Below are positions 52,942 through 62,001 of a stretch of 64,000 nucleotides of DNA, in pieces. The notes beneath the pieces were generated by a model that saw only the letters and a program-made list of their open reading frames with translations, was not told where the DNA came from and did no database searches. How positions within the stretch are numbered: the first letter of the stretch is position 1; each line of letters begins with the position of its first letter. A program made the position numbers and the translations under genes. This DNA comes from Gammaproteobacteria bacterium (GTDB lineage Bacteria > Pseudomonadota > Gammaproteobacteria > Steroidobacterales > Steroidobacteraceae). The stretch is taken from positions 20,524 to 84,523 of the forward strand of contig JANXZG010000095.1 of NCBI GenBank assembly GCA_025355645.1. The letters are read 5' to 3'.

Positions 52942-53517
52942 ATGCTCAGCTACGGAATGCCGCGCAACCTAAACGCCTGGATCGACCAGGTGCGCGACAA
53001 GCTGCGCCCGCCCGTGGGCAACCAGCAGATCTGGGAAAACGCGGACCTGATCACGACGGTCGTGGGGTCCCCGAATGAACGCACCGATTTCCACGATGAC
53101 CCGTACGAGGAGTTCTTCTACCAGATCAAGGGAAATGCATTCGTGCTGATTCTCGACCGCGGCAAGTTCGCGCGGGTGGACTTGCGCGAAGGGGATGTCT
53201 TCCTGCTGCCAGCGCACGTGAGGCATTCGCCGCAGCGGCCCGGGAATGACACGCTATGCGTGGTCATCGAGCGCGCGCGACCGATCGGCACCCTGGATGC
53301 ATTCGAGTGGTACTGCGCCCGCTGCGCATCGCTGGTGCACCGGCTCGAGTGCCAGCTCGTCAGCATCGTCAGCGACCTGCCGAAACTATATAGCCAGTTC
53401 TATGACTCCAGCGCGGCGGTCCGCACCTGCCGGCATTGCGGCACGATCCACAGCGGTCGCGACGCAAAAGCGTGGCTCGACACCGCTTTGAAGCAAGCCG
53501 GCCAACAAGCGCCCTGA
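52942..53517 (+). CDS. haao: 3-Hydroxyanthranilate 3,4-dioxygenase
   Basis: Cupin dioxygenase of 191 residues that opens 3-hydroxyanthranilate to 2-amino-3-carboxymuconate semialdehyde, which cyclises to quinolinate for NAD. Catalytic residues match the Cupriavidus enzyme in position: iron ligands His51, Glu57 and His95, and Arg47, Arg99 and Glu110 for substrate. A second rubredoxin-like iron site is kept: Cys125, Cys128 and a later CRHC pair. The ATG at 52942 is 13 bases after nadX with AAGGAGAG upstream; a TTG at 52921 is less likely. Confidence 0.95.
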   Translation: MLSYGMPRNLNAWIDQVRDKLRPPVGNQQIWENADLITTVVGSPNERTDFHDDPYEEFFYQIKGNAFVLILDRGKFARVDLREGDVFLLPAHVRHSPQRPGNDTLCVVIERARPIGTLDAFEWYCARCASLVHRLECQLVSIVSDLPKLYSQFYDSSAAVRTCRHCGTIHSGRDAKAWLDTALKQAGQQAP

Positions 53518-53529
53518 TCGGTGTGATCG

Positions 53530-54303
53530 TCAAGCGCAGCTTAGCGCCTCGAGCATGGGCGTATGCAAGGGACCATTGGTCGCGAGCACCGTGGTGCTAT
53601 TGAGCGTAATAGGCGCGCCGTCGAGCTCCGTGAAGCTCCCACCCGCCTGCGTCACGATGGCGAAGCATGCGGCGATATCAAGAATATTCACATCCGACTC
53701 GATCACCGCATCGATTTTCCCGGCGGCGAGTAAATGGTAGTGTAGAAAGTCCCCGTAGCCGCGGATGCGGTTGACCTTCGCAACCAGCTGACCGTAGCGG
53801 GCCCAGCCGGCCCCACTTGCGAGCGACTTCAGGTTGCCGGCCGAGAGCGCGGCGGATTCCAGTGTCGCGGTGCTGCTGACCGCAAGGGACCGGCCGTTCA
53901 GGTAGGCGCCCCACCCCCGCTCTGCCTGCGCGAGTTCGCCGTAGACCGGGGCGCTCGAGACGCCGAGGATGATCTGGCCAGCGCGCATCAGCGCAATCTG
54001 CGTCGAAAACAGTGGATATTCCCGGACAAACGCTTTGGTGCCGTCGATGGGATCCACCAGCCAAACGGATTCAGCGCCGGTATCGCGCGCGCCGGTCTCC
54101 TCGCCGTAAAATCCGAACGTTGGAAATCGCGACTCCAAGATCTCACGAATGGCTGTCTCGCAGCGCACGTCTGCCTGGGTGACCGGCGTCTTGTCGGCCT
54201 TGATATGTACCTGCAGGTTTTGCCGGTAGAGCGCACGGGCGATCGTGGCCGCCTGCCCTGCTGCGTCGAGTGCCGCCTTTAGTTCCGCCGACCTTCTTTT
54301 CAT
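53530..54303 (-). CDS. Inositol-monophosphatase-family phosphatase (CysQ/HisN type)
   Basis: Mg-dependent phosphatase of 257 residues. The metal motifs are intact: GEETGA (about residues 68-73), WLVDPIDGTKAFVREYPLFS and DVNILDIAA. The motif VDPIDGTKAFVR is shared by histidinol-phosphatase (HisN) and CysQ-type members, and I cannot separate them by eye. Substrates could be histidinol phosphate, PAP or inositol phosphate. The ATG at 54303 is used; an earlier in-frame start adds residues unlike the family. Convergent with haao (12-base gap). Confidence 0.85.
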   Translation of the reverse strand: MKRRSAELKAALDAAGQAATIARALYRQNLQVHIKADKTPVTQADVRCETAIREILESRFPTFGFYGEETGARDTGAESVWLVDPIDGTKAFVREYPLFSTQIALMRAGQIILGVSSAPVYGELAQAERGWGAYLNGRSLAVSSTATLESAALSAGNLKSLASGAGWARYGQLVAKVNRIRGYGDFLHYHLLAAGKIDAVIESDVNILDIAACFAIVTQAGGSFTELDGAPITLNSTTVLATNGPLHTPMLEALSCA

Positions 54304-54346
54304 GGTTGGCACCCTAGCAAAGGCGGTTCGATGGTGCACCTGCCGT

Positions 54347-54374
54347 TTGACAGATCCGGATTAATCCCTATCCT
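54347..54374 (+). promoter_or_regulatory. Sigma-70 promoter for serA
   Basis: TTGACA at 54347-54352, a 16-base spacer, then TATCCT at 54369-54374. The -35 is perfect. The -10 lies in TAATCCCTATC (54362-54372), an 11-base string also found at the porin promoter. A leader of about 53 bases would precede serA. Confidence 0.6.
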
Positions 54375-54433
54375 AGCGCGCGGGCCATCCGCTCCCAACG
54401 GCGGACGCTCATCTGTGAGGATGGGAGTATGAC

Positions 54434-56023
54434 TTGACGACACTTGTCCGGGTGCTGATCGCCGATGAACTGAGCCCCAGGGCCATCGACATTTTTCGCA
54501 GCCGTGGTGTCGAGGTGGATGTCCAGACCGGCCTCGCTAAGCCCGGATTACTGAAAATCATCGCGGGCTACGACGGCCTCGCGATACGCTCCACGACCCG
54601 GGCGGACAAGGATGTCATCGCGGCCGGCAGCAGGCTCAAGGTGATCGGGCGGGCCGGCATCGGCGTCGACAATATCGACATCCCGTCCGCCACCGCGCGT
54701 GGCATCGTGGTCATGAACACCCCATTCGGAAACTCGATTACGACGGCTGAGCATGCGATTGCGCTGTTGTTTGCCGCGGCCCGCCAGATCGCCGCGGCCG
54801 ATGCATCCACCCAGGCCGGCAAATGGGAAAAAAACCGCTTTATGGGCGTTGAGCTCTACGCCAAGAACCTGGGGCTGATTGGTTGCGGCAATATCGGCGC
54901 GCTGGTCGCCGAGCGGGCGCTCGCGCTGAAGATGAAGGTGCTCGCCTATGATCCTTTCCTGTCGGCCGAGCGCGCGGTCAAGCTAGGCGTCGAGAAAGTC
55001 GAGCTCGAGGACCTGCTCGCCCGCGCCGATGCCATCTCTCTGCACGCACCGATCACCGACAAGACCCGCAACATCCTGTCGGCAGAAGCGATTGCCAGGA
55101 CCCGCCGCGGCGTCATCATCGTCAATGCAGCGCGCGGCGGGCTTGTCGATGAGGTGGCGCTGCGCGCTGCGCTTGATGCTGGGCACGTGGGCGCCGCCGG
55201 GTTCGATGTCTTCGCGACGGAGCCTGCAACGCAAAGCCCGCTGTTTGGAGCGCCGAATTTCATCGCGACGCCGCATCTTGGCGCAAGCACCAACGAGGCG
55301 CAGGAGAACGTCGCCCTGCAGGTCGCGGAGCAGATGTCGGACTTCCTGTTGACCGGGGCGGTCGCCAATGCCCTGAACATGGCCTCGATCAGCGCCCAGG
55401 AAGCGCCGCGCCTGAGGCCATTCGTCGACCTGATCGATAAGCTCGGGACTTTTGCGGGGCAGATAGCCGACGATGGCCTGGAGGCCATCGAAATCGAATA
55501 CGAAGGGGAAGTCGCACGCCTGAATACCCGGCCATTGACGGCCACCGCGCTGGCTGCACTGATCCGCCCGCTGATGCCAGACGTGAACATGGTATCCGCA
55601 CCCGTCGTGCTGAAGGAGCACGGCACGCCGCTGACCGAGTCGCGCCGTGATTCCTCACCGACCTATGAGTCGCTGATCAGGATCAAGGTCATGACCGGGG
55701 GACGCTGGCGCGGGCTTGCTGGCATTGTCAGCGCGGGCATTGCAAAAATCGTCGAAGTGAAGGATGTGGCGCTCGAGGCGGACTTCCGCCCGGTCATGCT
55801 GCTGATTAACAACCTCGACAAGCCCGGGTTCATCGGCGCGTTAGGCACCTTGCTGGGGGCAGCCAACATCAACATCGCGACCTTTCATTTGGGCCGTCAA
55901 GCGGTGGGTGAGGATGCGATCGCGATCGTGGGCGTCGACCAGGACGTGCCCGATGCGATCCAGCAAAAGCTCCGTGCCCTGCCCCATGTGCGCTATGTGA
56001 AGGTACTCAAATTCCCAGGCTGA
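54434..56023 (+). CDS. serA: D-3-phosphoglycerate dehydrogenase SerA
   Basis: First enzyme of serine synthesis, oxidising 3-phosphoglycerate with NAD. The 529-residue protein has the long (type I) layout: catalytic/NAD domains (GRAGIGVDNIDI, LGLIGCGNIGALVAERA, NAARGGLVDE, TPHLGASTNEAQENVA), an intervening ASB domain (residues 320-450) and a C-terminal ACT domain (VMLLINNLDKPGFIGALGT) for serine regulation. The start is a TTG at 54434 after GAGGATGGGAGT; no ATG fits. The 3' end overlaps the convergent MAPEG gene by 17 bases. Confidence 0.95.
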   Translation: MTTLVRVLIADELSPRAIDIFRSRGVEVDVQTGLAKPGLLKIIAGYDGLAIRSTTRADKDVIAAGSRLKVIGRAGIGVDNIDIPSATARGIVVMNTPFGNSITTAEHAIALLFAAARQIAAADASTQAGKWEKNRFMGVELYAKNLGLIGCGNIGALVAERALALKMKVLAYDPFLSAERAVKLGVEKVELEDLLARADAISLHAPITDKTRNILSAEAIARTRRGVIIVNAARGGLVDEVALRAALDAGHVGAAGFDVFATEPATQSPLFGAPNFIATPHLGASTNEAQENVALQVAEQMSDFLLTGAVANALNMASISAQEAPRLRPFVDLIDKLGTFAGQIADDGLEAIEIEYEGEVARLNTRPLTATALAALIRPLMPDVNMVSAPVVLKEHGTPLTESRRDSSPTYESLIRIKVMTGGRWRGLAGIVSAGIAKIVEVKDVALEADFRPVMLLINNLDKPGFIGALGTLLGAANINIATFHLGRQAVGEDAIAIVGVDQDVPDAIQQKLRALPHVRYVKVLKFPG

Positions 56024-56417
56024 TGCCGGCGACGAGATAGGACCACATGCCGAGCAGGATCAGCCAGCTGACGAAGTAGGCGCGAGCACGCTTGCCTATG
56101 CGATTGGCCCCCAGGTGCACGAATGCATGCACGAGCCGCGCACCGACATACGCCCAAGCCAGCACTTGCATTGCCATGCCAGTGAAATGCGTGATCATGG
56201 CCGCCAGACACACGACGTAGAAAAGCACCGGGGTTTCGAACAGGTTGGCAAAGTGGCGTGCTGGTTTGGCCGCGAACTCGGGTTCTGCTTGCCCCTGGTA
56301 GAGCCGGAAATACGTCACGGGTACCAAGCCTTCGCGAACCGCACGCACTCGCGCGCGAAACAACTTTATGAGCACCGCAAAGGTCAGCAGCACCATTGCA
56401 AACATCGGATATATCAC
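56007..56417 (-). CDS. MAPEG-family membrane protein
   Basis: A 136-residue protein with four hydrophobic helices. The core EFAAKPARHFANLFETPVLFY and the following LAWAYVGARLVHAFVHLGAN are the MAPEG family signature (membrane-associated proteins in eicosanoid and glutathione metabolism). Bacterial members are often glutathione transferase-like but many are uncharacterised. It is convergent with serA, overlapping its end. Confidence 0.85.
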   Translation of the reverse strand: MIYPMFAMVLLTFAVLIKLFRARVRAVREGLVPVTYFRLYQGQAEPEFAAKPARHFANLFETPVLFYVVCLAAMITHFTGMAMQVLAWAYVGARLVHAFVHLGANRIGKRARAYFVSWLILLGMWSYLVAGISLGI

Positions 56418-56582
56418 ATGCGTATCCTTGCGGTTCTTGAATGGCCAGTATGGTACCGCGTGCCGGGATCAGGCAGAAAGCAGGTCGCATTCGCGCGGGG
56501 CGGGGTAGACAATTGATAGGCCATTGACCGACAACAGCAATATATCAGGGGGACTACGGATACATCACAAGGAATTGCTAGC

Positions 56583-56972
56583 ATCCACTGGATCGCCGTC
56601 ATCGTGGCCGCGATCGCTGGTTTTCCGATCGGTATGCTCTGGTATGGGCCGCTATTCGGCAAGGCCTGGATGGCCGAAACCGGCGTCACGACGGAACGCG
56701 CCAAGCAGGCTAACATGGTCAAAATCTACGGCACGACTTTGCTGCTGAACCTCGTGGTTGCGACCAGCCTCGCGATGTTCATTGGCCCTGCGGCAGATCT
56801 GCAGAATGGCTTGTTTGCTGGATTCATGGCGGGGTTTACCTTCGTCGCAATGGCTTTCGGCGTTTCCTATCTATTCGAATTCCGCTCTTTCAGGCTCTGG
56901 GCGATCAACGCGGGCTACCAGGTCGTCGTGTTCACCGTGATGGGCGCCATTCTCGGCATCTGGCATAAGTAA
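56583..56972 (+). CDS. DUF1761 membrane protein, start codon unclear (ATC?)
   Basis: A four-helix protein of DUF1761: GFPIGMLWYGPLFGKAWMAETG, then helices ending in VMGAILGIWHK. Family members begin a few residues before a W-x-A-V motif, which here reads IHWIAV from 56583. The codon there is ATC, with AAGGA 9 bases upstream (56569-56573); no ATG, GTG or TTG is in frame until GTG 56604, which would cut into the first helix. So either an unusual start, a start lost by mutation, or a sequence error. From ATC the protein is 129 residues. Function of the family is unknown. Confidence 0.68.
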   Translation: MHWIAVIVAAIAGFPIGMLWYGPLFGKAWMAETGVTTERAKQANMVKIYGTTLLLNLVVATSLAMFIGPAADLQNGLFAGFMAGFTFVAMAFGVSYLFEFRSFRLWAINAGYQVVVFTVMGAILGIWHK

Positions 56973-57059
56973 TCGCCAGGAAAACAGGGTTTTTGGCGCA
57001 TCCAGGCGCCCTCCTGGCCCGTAGATCCGGCTGAACCAGCAGTTTTCCGGAGATGTCCC

Positions 57060-58865
57060 ATGGGTCGCTTTTGCCTGCAGTGGATTCGAATCGGCGTGGC
57101 CGCCCTGGCGGGCCTCATCGCGACTCCGATCCTTGCGTCTCCCTCAGTTGCTTGGCAAACCCATTGGGGTGATGCGATTTTTGCGCAGGCTGCGACGGAA
57201 CACCGGCTGGTGCTGCTCGATCTTCATGCCGTCTGGTGCCATTGGTGCCATGTGATGGATCAGACGACCTACGTTGATCCGGAAGTCACGCGCCTGATCG
57301 GCAAGAGCTACGTGGCGGTCAGCGTTGATGCCGACAGCGATCCGGACCTGACCAGCCGCTACGGGAACTGGGGATGGCCGGCGACCATCGTGCTCGCCGC
57401 AGACGGTACCGAGATCGTCAAGCGTCGCGGCTACCTGCCGCCGCTGCAGATGGCCTCCATGCTGCAAGCCATCATCGATGATCCGACGCCGGGTCCGTCG
57501 GTCCAGAATGCGACGGCGCCTAGCAACTCCGGCAGCACGCAACTGAGCCGGGCACAGCGCGACGCGCTGCTCAAGGTCTACAACCTGGGGTACGACCGCG
57601 GCAATGGTGGTTGGGGCACTGTCCATAAATATATCGATGCGGACTCGATGGAGCTGGCTTACGTCGATGCCGACTCACTGCGCCCTTCACTCAGGAAAGT
57701 GGGCACACAGCGGGCGCGAACCACACTCGATCGGAATTTGCTGCTGCTCGATCCGGTCTGGGGCGGCGTATTCCAATATTCCGATCAGGTCGACTGGCGC
57801 TCGCCGCATTTCGAGAAGCTGATGTCCTACCAGGCGGATGACCTGCGCCTGTACTCCGAAGCCTATGCGCGCTGGCATGACCCACGGTACCTCGCTGCCG
57901 CCAACGCGCTGTTCACGTATATCCAGACATTTCTGGCGGCGCCGGACGGGAGCTTCTATGCCAGCCAGGATGCCGACGTATCCAGCGCGCTGACGGGCCA
58001 TGAGTTCTATGCCCATGATGATGCGACACGGCGCAAGCTCGGCATGCCTCCGATCGATCAGCATCGCTACGCGCGCGAGACGGGCTGGGCGATCCGGGCG
58101 CTCGCGAAGTACTTCGATGTGACCGGCGACGAACGGGCGCTGCAGCTCGCGCAAAATGGCGCGCGCTGGGCGCTACTCAATCGAAAATTAACGGATGGCG
58201 GATTCCGGCACGACCAGCAGGATCGCCAGGGCCCCTTCCTCGATGACAATGTGGCGATGACGCAGGCCTTCCTCGCTCTGTACCGCTCGACCGGGGACCG
58301 CTCCTGGCTCGCGCACGCAACCGATACCCTGAATTTTATCGATGCAAGTTTTCGCAATTCCCAAGCCGGCTACATCGCCGCTCCGATCGAGCCACGGGCG
58401 CGCGGGGTTTTCAGCGAGCCGGTGCGACTGCCGGATCAGAATGCCACGCTGGTGCGGGTCGCGAACATGGCGAATCACTACAGCGGAAATGCGCGCTACC
58501 ACGAGATGGCGCTGCACGGCATGAAGTTCCTGTCGGAGATTGCGGCGCCTGGAGAGCAACTACTGCTGCCGGAAATACTGCTGGCTGATCGCGAACTCTC
58601 GAACGCGCCGATTCATATTTCGATCGTCGGCAGCAAGCACGACCCGGCAGCGCAGGGCCTGCATGCGGCAGCCTTGCGATACCCCGCTGATTATCTGCAG
58701 GTCGACTGGCTCGATCGGGCGGAAGGTGAGCTGCCGAATCCGGTGATACAATATCCCGACATGGGCCGTGCGGCAGCGTTTGCTTGCGCGAATGGCGCCT
58801 GCTCGACGCCGGTTTACGACGCCGATGACATTGCCGTCGCGGTGCGCCGGACGCTGATGCCCTAA
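57060..58865 (+). CDS. Secreted thioredoxin-domain protein (DUF255/YyaL-like)
   Basis: A 601-residue protein with a signal peptide (residues 1-27). The N-terminal thioredoxin-like DUF255 domain has LLDLHAVWCHWCHVMDQTTY, with the CHWCHVM signature of this family; the rest (residues 160-600) is an (alpha/alpha) six-barrel typical of YyaL/SSP411 proteins, e.g. DNVAMTQAFLALYRSTGDRSWL. Homologues lacking a signal are cytosolic; export suggests a periplasmic redox or glycan role. Activity is unproven. Confidence 0.85.
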   Translation: MGRFCLQWIRIGVAALAGLIATPILASPSVAWQTHWGDAIFAQAATEHRLVLLDLHAVWCHWCHVMDQTTYVDPEVTRLIGKSYVAVSVDADSDPDLTSRYGNWGWPATIVLAADGTEIVKRRGYLPPLQMASMLQAIIDDPTPGPSVQNATAPSNSGSTQLSRAQRDALLKVYNLGYDRGNGGWGTVHKYIDADSMELAYVDADSLRPSLRKVGTQRARTTLDRNLLLLDPVWGGVFQYSDQVDWRSPHFEKLMSYQADDLRLYSEAYARWHDPRYLAAANALFTYIQTFLAAPDGSFYASQDADVSSALTGHEFYAHDDATRRKLGMPPIDQHRYARETGWAIRALAKYFDVTGDERALQLAQNGARWALLNRKLTDGGFRHDQQDRQGPFLDDNVAMTQAFLALYRSTGDRSWLAHATDTLNFIDASFRNSQAGYIAAPIEPRARGVFSEPVRLPDQNATLVRVANMANHYSGNARYHEMALHGMKFLSEIAAPGEQLLLPEILLADRELSNAPIHISIVGSKHDPAAQGLHAAALRYPADYLQVDWLDRAEGELPNPVIQYPDMGRAAAFACANGACSTPVYDADDIAVAVRRTLMP

Positions 58866-58877
58866 TAGGGCGTTGAA

Positions 58878-59102
58878 TCAGCGCGCTGAGGATTGGCGCA
58901 GGACTGTCCAGGCAGCCGCGGAAAACACCAGTGCATTGGCGACGATGACCGGCGATGCCTTGATCAGTGTCCCGTAAGTGATCCACAACAGCGCACCCAG
59001 CATCTGCAGCGCGCGCAGGCGCGAGGGAGTCTTGAGGAAATACGAGCCCACGAAAACCGAAGTTGCAACCCAACCGAGCCAGTCGATCCAGGCGAGGTTC
59101 AT
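58878..59102 (-). CDS. Small SWEET/YgjV-like membrane protein
   Basis: A 74-residue protein with three hydrophobic helices: [31 protein letters not shown] and then [23 protein letters not shown]. The pattern resembles YgjV/SemiSWEET-like half-transporters, which work as dimers, but no solute is inferable. The ATG at 59102 overlaps the HAD gene stop by 4 bases (ATGA); a longer reading is antisense-like. Confidence 0.65.
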   Translation of the reverse strand: MNLAWIDWLGWVATSVFVGSYFLKTPSRLRALQMLGALLWITYGTLIKASPVIVANALVFSAAAWTVLRQSSAR

Positions 59103-59929
59103 GTCGCCTCCATGATCGCGAGCGGGCTGTCGCGCGGGAATTCTCCAATCAGTACGCGATCGGTCCGCGCCTTCTTCCATCCATCGAGCGTCAATCCGTA
59201 GGATTCGAATAAAGTGCGGATGTCGCCCGCCTGCCAGTGCAGAAGCTGATCCAGGATCGGCACCAGAATGCTGAACGCACTATCACTGAGGACCGTGCTC
59301 CTGGCAATCTGCGCGAGCTGCCGGTTCTCGGAGACCGCAATCGTGAAGCCATCCCGACTATTGACGTTCAGCATGGCATGAATGTCAGAACTGCCGTCGC
59401 CAACGTAAATCATTCGATCGGGCGTAATGTTAAGCCGACGCTCGAGTTCCTCGATCACCGCGACCTTGCCGTAGCCCGCGGGCACACGTTTGATCGCGCG
59501 CACCTCGCCCGTACCCGGGTCAAATTCCAACCGCGTGCCATAGATGCACTCGCACGGCACGATCCCGGCAAGCGCGGAGGTCACGATTTCCCGCGGCGCG
59601 GCCGATATCACAAAGAAGGAAAACCGGTAGCTGCCGGTGCCACGACGCAGAAAATCGACCAGCGCTGCAATGGCGCCTTTTAGGCGCACGCGCCGGCCCG
59701 CCTCCACCAGGTGTTCGCGCCGCACGCCGCGAAATTCCGGATCATGGCGAATCAGGTAGGCCAGCTCGCCGCCCTGCTGCACAAGATTGCTGCGGGCAAG
59801 CCCCGCAACTCGTTCCTCGAATCCTGTGACGCCCAGCAATTCACTCAGGATCAGGCCCGAATCGTTAAAACTCAGCGTCTGATCGAAATCAGAGGCGAGC
59901 AGGTAATGCTTAACCGGTGTTCCGGACAT
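59099..59929 (-). CDS. HAD-family phosphatase
   Basis: A 276-residue haloacid-dehalogenase phosphatase. Motif I is DFDQTLS (residues about 14-20), motif [11 protein letters not shown], motif III lysine in [12 protein letters not shown], and motif [15 protein letters not shown]. The cap between motifs I and II is helical. The HAD-IB-like pattern resembles serine-phosphatase relatives, but the substrate is not determined. Overlaps the small membrane-protein gene by 4 bases. Confidence 0.8.
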   Translation of the reverse strand: MSGTPVKHYLLASDFDQTLSFNDSGLILSELLGVTGFEERVAGLARSNLVQQGGELAYLIRHDPEFRGVRREHLVEAGRRVRLKGAIAALVDFLRRGTGSYRFSFFVISAAPREIVTSALAGIVPCECIYGTRLEFDPGTGEVRAIKRVPAGYGKVAVIEELERRLNITPDRMIYVGDGSSDIHAMLNVNSRDGFTIAVSENRQLAQIARSTVLSDSAFSILVPILDQLLHWQAGDIRTLFESYGLTLDGWKKARTDRVLIGEFPRDSPLAIMEAT

Positions 59930-60077
59930 AGACTGCGATCTCCTCTGTGGCGTCCTTGATTGACGCGCAGGTCCTATAATCAGTCAGTCGGCAGTCTTTG
60001 TCAGATGATATACATTCGCCGCCAGTGTATTTTTTGTCATGCCACGGGCGATTCATATTGTAATCAAGAGGTGCTCC

Positions 60078-60974
60078 ATGTTTGCGAAGTGCGGGAGCGT
60101 TAGAAAAGTCCGCTGCGGCCAGCTCCTGGCGCTGCTGCTGCTGGGCTTGGCTGCCGGCGCGACACTTGCGCGCGCCTCATTTGCCGCCGAACTTCCGCCC
60201 CTGCCCCAGGTCAGCAGCCCCCGGCTATACGTGTTCGACTGCGGCACCCTGATCAACAACAAGCCCGAGGATTACAACCTTAAGCGCGAGGAGGTCAAGG
60301 ACACCAACATGGGCGTCACCTGTTACCTCGTGATTCACCCGAAGGGACTGCTGATCTACGACACGGGCCTCAGTGACCGACTGGTCGGCCGGCCGCTGTA
60401 TGAGAATGTCGTTGACGGCTATGGGCAGATCAAATTCAACACCCTGATCGGCCAGCTCGCCGACATTGGCGTCAGGCCAGTCGATATCGATTACCTCGTG
60501 CTGTCCCACTATCACTGGGACCACATCGGCAATGCCAACGAGTTTGCCGGCGCAATGTGGCTCGTCTACAAGGGCGACCACGACCAAATGTTCAGCAAGG
60601 AGGCGCGCGCCTACGCCTGGTTCAACCAATACTCAGCGCTTGAGAAAAGCCGGACGACGGTCCTCAAGGGCGACCGGGACGTCTTTGGCGACGGTACGGT
60701 CGTCATACTCGCAACGCCCGGCCACACCGAAGGGCATTGCTCACTACTGGTGCGCCTGAAGAACACGGGACCCGTGGTGCTGTCAGGCGATCTTTATCAT
60801 TACGCAGAGGAGCGCGGCCTGAATCGCTTGCCGGAGGAAGAGAAGGCCATGGGCACGGTCGAGTCCCGGCAGAAAATCGACGAACTGCTGCAGCGGACCG
60901 GCGCGAAGCTCTGGATCGGCCACAGCATGGATTTCTTCCGTACGGTGCGTAAATCGCCCGCCTGGTACGACTGA
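60078..60974 (+). CDS. Exported MBL-fold lactonase (AHL-lactonase-like)
   Basis: A 298-residue protein from the ATG at 60078 (AAGAGG upstream), with a signal peptide of about 36 residues ending ASFAAE. The metallo-beta-lactamase site SHYHWDHIGNANEF is the HxHxDH motif; GHTEGHCSLLV, SGDLYHY and WIGHSMDF give the later ligands. It resembles AttM/AiiA-type N-acyl-homoserine lactonases, which degrade quorum signals, but export and other lactone or ester substrates are possible. An alternative start at 60039 would lengthen the signal. Single gene, not in an operon. Confidence 0.8.
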   Translation: MFAKCGSVRKVRCGQLLALLLLGLAAGATLARASFAAELPPLPQVSSPRLYVFDCGTLINNKPEDYNLKREEVKDTNMGVTCYLVIHPKGLLIYDTGLSDRLVGRPLYENVVDGYGQIKFNTLIGQLADIGVRPVDIDYLVLSHYHWDHIGNANEFAGAMWLVYKGDHDQMFSKEARAYAWFNQYSALEKSRTTVLKGDRDVFGDGTVVILATPGHTEGHCSLLVRLKNTGPVVLSGDLYHYAEERGLNRLPEEEKAMGTVESRQKIDELLQRTGAKLWIGHSMDFFRTVRKSPAWYD

Positions 60975-61016
60975 CCGCCTTAAATCCTTGCCCGGGAGGC
61001 CAGGCCCGATAGCCTA

Positions 61017-61793
61017 TCAATAGTTGTTTTCGAGCCTTGGCCCTAGCCGGGTAATCGCGGTGATGTCGGGAGTAATAAAGAAGGGCTCGAGCCCGATCGC
61101 CCGCGACATATCGCCAAGCACCGCTTCAAGCGCCGGTCCCCTGCGCTGTTTCGGATCCGAGTGCGGATCCCCGAGGCTGTGTCGCGCGCAGATATAGCTA
61201 CCCGGAAGTGCGTGACTGGGGCATCCGGTCCACACGCAACGGATAAGGGTCGGGCCGCGTTCGCCGGACTGCATTGTGATCCTCTTGTGGCGGGTCGTCA
61301 CATCGTCCTCCGCAACCAGTTCCTCGATGACACCGCGCGCGCCTTGCAGCCGATTGACGAATGAGCGCGAGCGCCGCGATGCGCACCATTCTTCCCAATA
61401 CCGGTGATCTACTTGTAGGTTTTTGGCGAGCCGCGAAAAATACCAATTCGGGTCGTCCCGCCATCCCGGCTCGCCGGGATCTGGATTTGACAGCGCGTGG
61501 CGCACGAATTCTTCCGGCAGCGTGACACTATGGACGCGCACATAGTGCGCGAGCCCTTCCGGCCATACCCAGGTGTCATCCGAGAGCGCATGGCGGCCCA
61601 TCTGCGCTGTGTCGATGCCGCAGCCAAAGCGGCACCAGGAGGGTCCAAGGTACATCTCGTGGATCATGCCGGCCGCCAGGTAATCCGCGAGGCGCTCCCT
61701 TTGCGCTGCGGGCATGGCGCCGACCAGCTCCTGCGGCGCTGGCCGCTGGTCGTCCTCAAGATATCCAATCCAATATCCGATCGCCTTGAGCAT
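61017..61793 (-). CDS. Hypothetical protein
   Basis: A 258-residue soluble protein. It has a cysteine pair in SWCRFGCGIDTAQMG, a WVWPEGLAHYVRVHSVTLPEEFV block that looks conserved, and a second cysteine group, CVWTGCPSHALPGSYICARH, which could bind zinc. I do not recognise the family. It is transcribed alone between the MBL gene and the porin promoter. Confidence 0.6.
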   Translation of the reverse strand: MLKAIGYWIGYLEDDQRPAPQELVGAMPAAQRERLADYLAAGMIHEMYLGPSWCRFGCGIDTAQMGRHALSDDTWVWPEGLAHYVRVHSVTLPEEFVRHALSNPDPGEPGWRDDPNWYFSRLAKNLQVDHRYWEEWCASRRSRSFVNRLQGARGVIEELVAEDDVTTRHKRITMQSGERGPTLIRCVWTGCPSHALPGSYICARHSLGDPHSDPKQRRGPALEAVLGDMSRAIGLEPFFITPDITAITRLGPRLENNY

Positions 61794-61973
61794 GAAATTC
61801 CACCCCTACGATTGCGATTCTTATGGGTCAACTGTACTACCTTTCGCGTCAACAGCAGATATTCGGCGTCCGGGTTACTGAAAGCGTTGTGCCGACGCCT
61901 TAAGTGAAACCGGTGCGCCAATTTCCCGTCCAGCCTGCCGCGGGGCCCTCCCGGACTTATGTCAATTTTGTGG

Positions 61974-62001
61974 TTGACAGGTCGGTTTTAATTCATATAA
62001 T
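61974..62001 (+). promoter_or_regulatory. Perfect sigma-70 consensus promoter for the porin
   Basis: TTGACA at 61974-61979 and TATAAT at 61996-62001, both exact consensus hexamers with a 16-base spacer. Transcription would start near 62008, leaving a 55-base leader before the ATG at 62064. Confidence 0.85.

Noticed and set aside
61823..61903. 26-codon frame in the gap before the porin
   Set aside because: Too short, no membrane or domain pattern and no ribosome site.
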